A DNA stretch of 64,000 nt from Epiperipatus broadwayi (lineage: Eukaryota > Onychophora > Udeonychophora > Euonychophora > Peripatidae), in NCBI GenBank assembly GCA_028023455.1, contig JAQFVV010000182.1:2106001-2170000 (forward strand). Direction: 5' to 3'. Below, piece after piece: positions 61,467 through 64,000 of this stretch. Position 1 is the first letter of the stretch. Every line of letters starts with the position of its first letter. The notes under the pieces were generated by a model, which was given only the letters and a program-made list of their open reading frames with translations, was not told where the DNA came from and did not search any database. The position numbers were made by a program, and so were the translations under genes.

Positions 61467-62385
61467 CAATTAGAATGGGATCATTTGAGCACACACTTTA
61501 GAGATTTATAATGGAAATTTGCTATATCCCAATTTAGATTGACATTTAGAACTGAAATGTTGTCATCCCTAGTTGAGAGAATAATTAACGGATTATTTTT
61601 ATTTAAGATTTAAATTTTAACAATAACAACATAAATTTGAGATACTGTTATACAAGCAGAGAAGTCTATGGTTAATATTTTCACCCATTAACCGTACCAA
61701 CAGTAAGACGAGATTGTATATAAATATAAACCCACAACCATATTTCAAGACTTGCATTTTTTCTGTGATCCTTTTATTTATACTGAGGATAAATCCTTGG
61801 GTGCCATCCAGTATCAACAAAAGATTTTAAAATGTCCCAAGCACTTGATTCTCTGACTAGCACCAAATGCAATAAACTGACATGACTCAAGCTATCAGAC
61901 AATGTATTAAAACACATAATTGATGTAATTTTATATTAATATTGTATGGTGAGGTATATATAAAGAGAATTAAACCAAATTAACTACTTAAACAACATGC
62001 TAAATTACACAAACATGTAACAACAACCAAAATCAAATCCTAAATTACACTAGTTATTGAGTTATTTAGTGTAGATCAGTCCATTTCTAAATAAAGATAC
62101 AAATTTTAGTTATATGTGCAATAAACCGGAAAGAATCGTGCTTTGCAATCTCCAGAAAATGGTCGTTATAAAATTTGCATAAAATTTTACATAAACTAAA
62201 ACTAAACTTCAGTTAAAAGTAGGCTATGATTATGGAGACGCAAGGTCTCTGAAAGCGCTAAGCCATATAACTTGTAATAAGATTGAGACAAGCTTCAATT
62301 TTTTGCGTAAAGCGCAATCTAAACTATTTATGTAAAAGTTTGTAAAGAGAATAAAATCTGTCTAGACTTTAAATTATATATATTT
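61467..62385. repeat. Long direct repeat, copy 2, with internal insertion
   Basis: Homologous to 55785-56515 up to about 62112 and again from about 62335. The 220 bp between (62113-62335) are absent from copy 1 and are an insertion of unknown type, containing GGAGACGCAAGGTCTC and near-repeated CTTTGCAATCT / AAAGCGCAATCT. No clear target duplication (perhaps TATGT). Confidence 0.75.
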
Positions 62386-62389
62386 ACTT

Positions 62390-64000
62390 AGAATTTGTCA
62401 TAGCTTTTTCTGGAGTCCTGAAAGTTGATTGATTTCATGGCTGGCATTCCCGGATTATTTTAACAACTTGTTGCTTTTTCTTTCTGGGGCAACATGTATC
62501 TTGGGCCTTGTTTGATAGTAATGATGGATAGGTATCTCAGCAATGGTGATCAAGGATATTTATTACATTTTAGATGAGCATTTTAAATGTGAAAAAACTG
62601 GGTAGTTAACACTGAATGAACATCCTTTGTGAGGTTAGCAATGCATGATGTTAAAACATCCGCATAAATATATATTCATTGCTGATGGATGAACTGGTTA
62701 TTCTTGATGAAGGAATCTGCAAGATTATTCTAGCTAGCTGGCAGTAGAATGAGTACAGCACTTTTAATATCAACAAACTGAAATGACAGTGGACTAAAAT
62801 GATAAACTTTTAACAGCTCAACTCAGCAGACTGAATATAAAAGAAATTTAGTAGCTTTTATATCCTTGACAAACTTATTGACTGTGGGTTCCCCACATCA
62901 TTAATTTCATTTATTTTTTTTTCAAATTAGTTAATCCTCTTTTTTTTAAAACTACATTAGTTATAATATGTAATTAGGTGGAAATAGTACTGATTTCCAG
63001 TAAAACAATCTGATTAAATAATTTACCAAACTATTTTGATCTGATTAGACCCTAATTTTTCTAATTAAATAGTTTTTGATAATAATTTTATAGATTTACC
63101 TTATTCTTTAAAGTTATAATTTAGTTTCTTTTGTCTTAATTTCCATTGTAATATTTTGGATTTTTTTTTTTTTAGTTAAAAGAATAGATGATAAGCTATC
63201 TTTTGAAATAGTAAATCTAAAAAATTGCTATATTACAATATACTGTAATTATATTTTTTTTCATTTTCTAAAATATCTTTATTTATTAATTTGAGATTAG
63301 GATACCTTTTATTCATTTCCTAACAGATTTATTTATTTTAAAAATATCTTCACTTTTATTTATTAAAATAGCAGTATTTTATACATCTTTTTTTAATTTT
63401 TTTTTCTGAATATTATTTTAAATGTTTTATGCAACACACACACACATATATACACATACACATATATGTTTGTATATGTGAATATAAATTGATTAAATTT
63501 AAATACTATGTTTTGACTTTTTTCCATTTCAATGTTATTAAAACAAATATTTGAAAACAAATTATATCAAAAATATTTATTGTGTTACGGAAAAAACCAT
63601 CTTCTAAATTAAGTTTTAACTAGGTCTTAGATTTTACTGATTGTTTATACTCATTGATAAATTTCCTAATTTTAAAATATAACACTTCAAAATATATAAT
63701 TAATGTATAAATTTAAAATTAGCAAATTTAAAAGTATTTAAATTCTTTTTAATTATATTTTTTTGAAAATTATGGTTAAAGAAAGAATATAGAATAAAAT
63801 ATTGCGGTGAAATTAATTTTTTTAAATTAAAAAATTCAAGACATTTTTAATTAAATGTAAAAGAATATCTGATCTCTAAAAATTAAATGAGAGAAGTTAT
63901 TTTTTAAATAATAAAAATGTCAGTTGATATCAAAAAATAACAACATCCATGCAGAAAAATATTGTCAGAATTGTGATTTGTCAATGATTAATGCAAAAAA
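62390..64000. other. AT-rich DNA without a recognisable gene
   Basis: A mixed CA/TA microsatellite lies at 63433-63480. 62400-62880 is a little less AT-rich but shows no coding text. Confidence 0.5.

Overview
This window looks like intergenic DNA from an AT-rich animal genome. By eye about three quarters of the bases are A or T. There are many homopolymers and microsatellites, no host gene with an intact reading frame, and no rRNA or tRNA gene that I can see. What is coding-like is all transposon-derived and broken: non-LTR retrotransposons (LINEs), Penelope-like elements (PLEs) with GIY-YIG domains, and hAT DNA transposons. The species cannot be fixed. One terminal inverted repeat (TGGTACTTATTTT type, 17172/18784) and a LINE tail of GATGAT repeats remind me of repeats common in cephalopods, but that is memory, not a search.

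Layout. 1-4 kb: AT-rich DNA with a short minisatellite. 4.4-5.4 kb: hAT transposase fossil (-). 6.2-6.8 kb: coiled-coil-like remnant (-). 8.5-9.1 kb: PLE GIY-YIG fossil (-). 12.9-13.6 kb: Ser/Asn/Gln-rich broken frame (-). 13.75-13.85 kb: (TA)n. 13.97-14.46 kb: large palindrome carrying a hammerhead-ribozyme-like fold in each arm. 15.7-20.2 kb: RTE-type LINE (+) split by a 1.6 kb inverted-repeat element, which is itself split by a hammerhead-bearing element with a clear target-site duplication (TSD). 24.2 kb: fragment of the same hammerhead family. 25.25-25.57 kb: palindrome. 25.9-31 kb: two copies of one LINE family in head-to-tail tandem (-). 32.79-34.48 kb: non-autonomous DNA transposon with an 8-bp TSD. 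35.0-41.9 kb: one very degraded LINE (-), apparently interrupted by a PLE fragment and by a third hammerhead-bearing insertion. 43.78-46.54 kb: complete hAT element with terminal inverted repeats (TIRs) and TSD. 46.5-54 kb: AT-rich DNA. 55.8-62.4 kb: two direct repeats of several hundred bases bracketing a PLE (RT plus GIY-YIG) that contains a 182-bp palindrome.

Main result. Two unrelated repeat families carry the hammerhead ribozyme core (CTGATGA, stem II, GAAA, very short self-complementary stem III, NUH cleavage site, stem I). Family 1 is built from a roughly 454-bp unit and occurs in three insertions with 11-13 bp TSDs. In all three, the two ends of the insertion point away from each other. 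Family 2 is the 13.97-14.46 kb palindrome, again two divergent hammerheads. This resembles the small hammerhead-bearing retroelements (retrozymes) and Penelope-associated hammerheads known from animals. PLE remains with RT and GIY-YIG domains in the same window are possible, unproven sources of mobilising enzymes.
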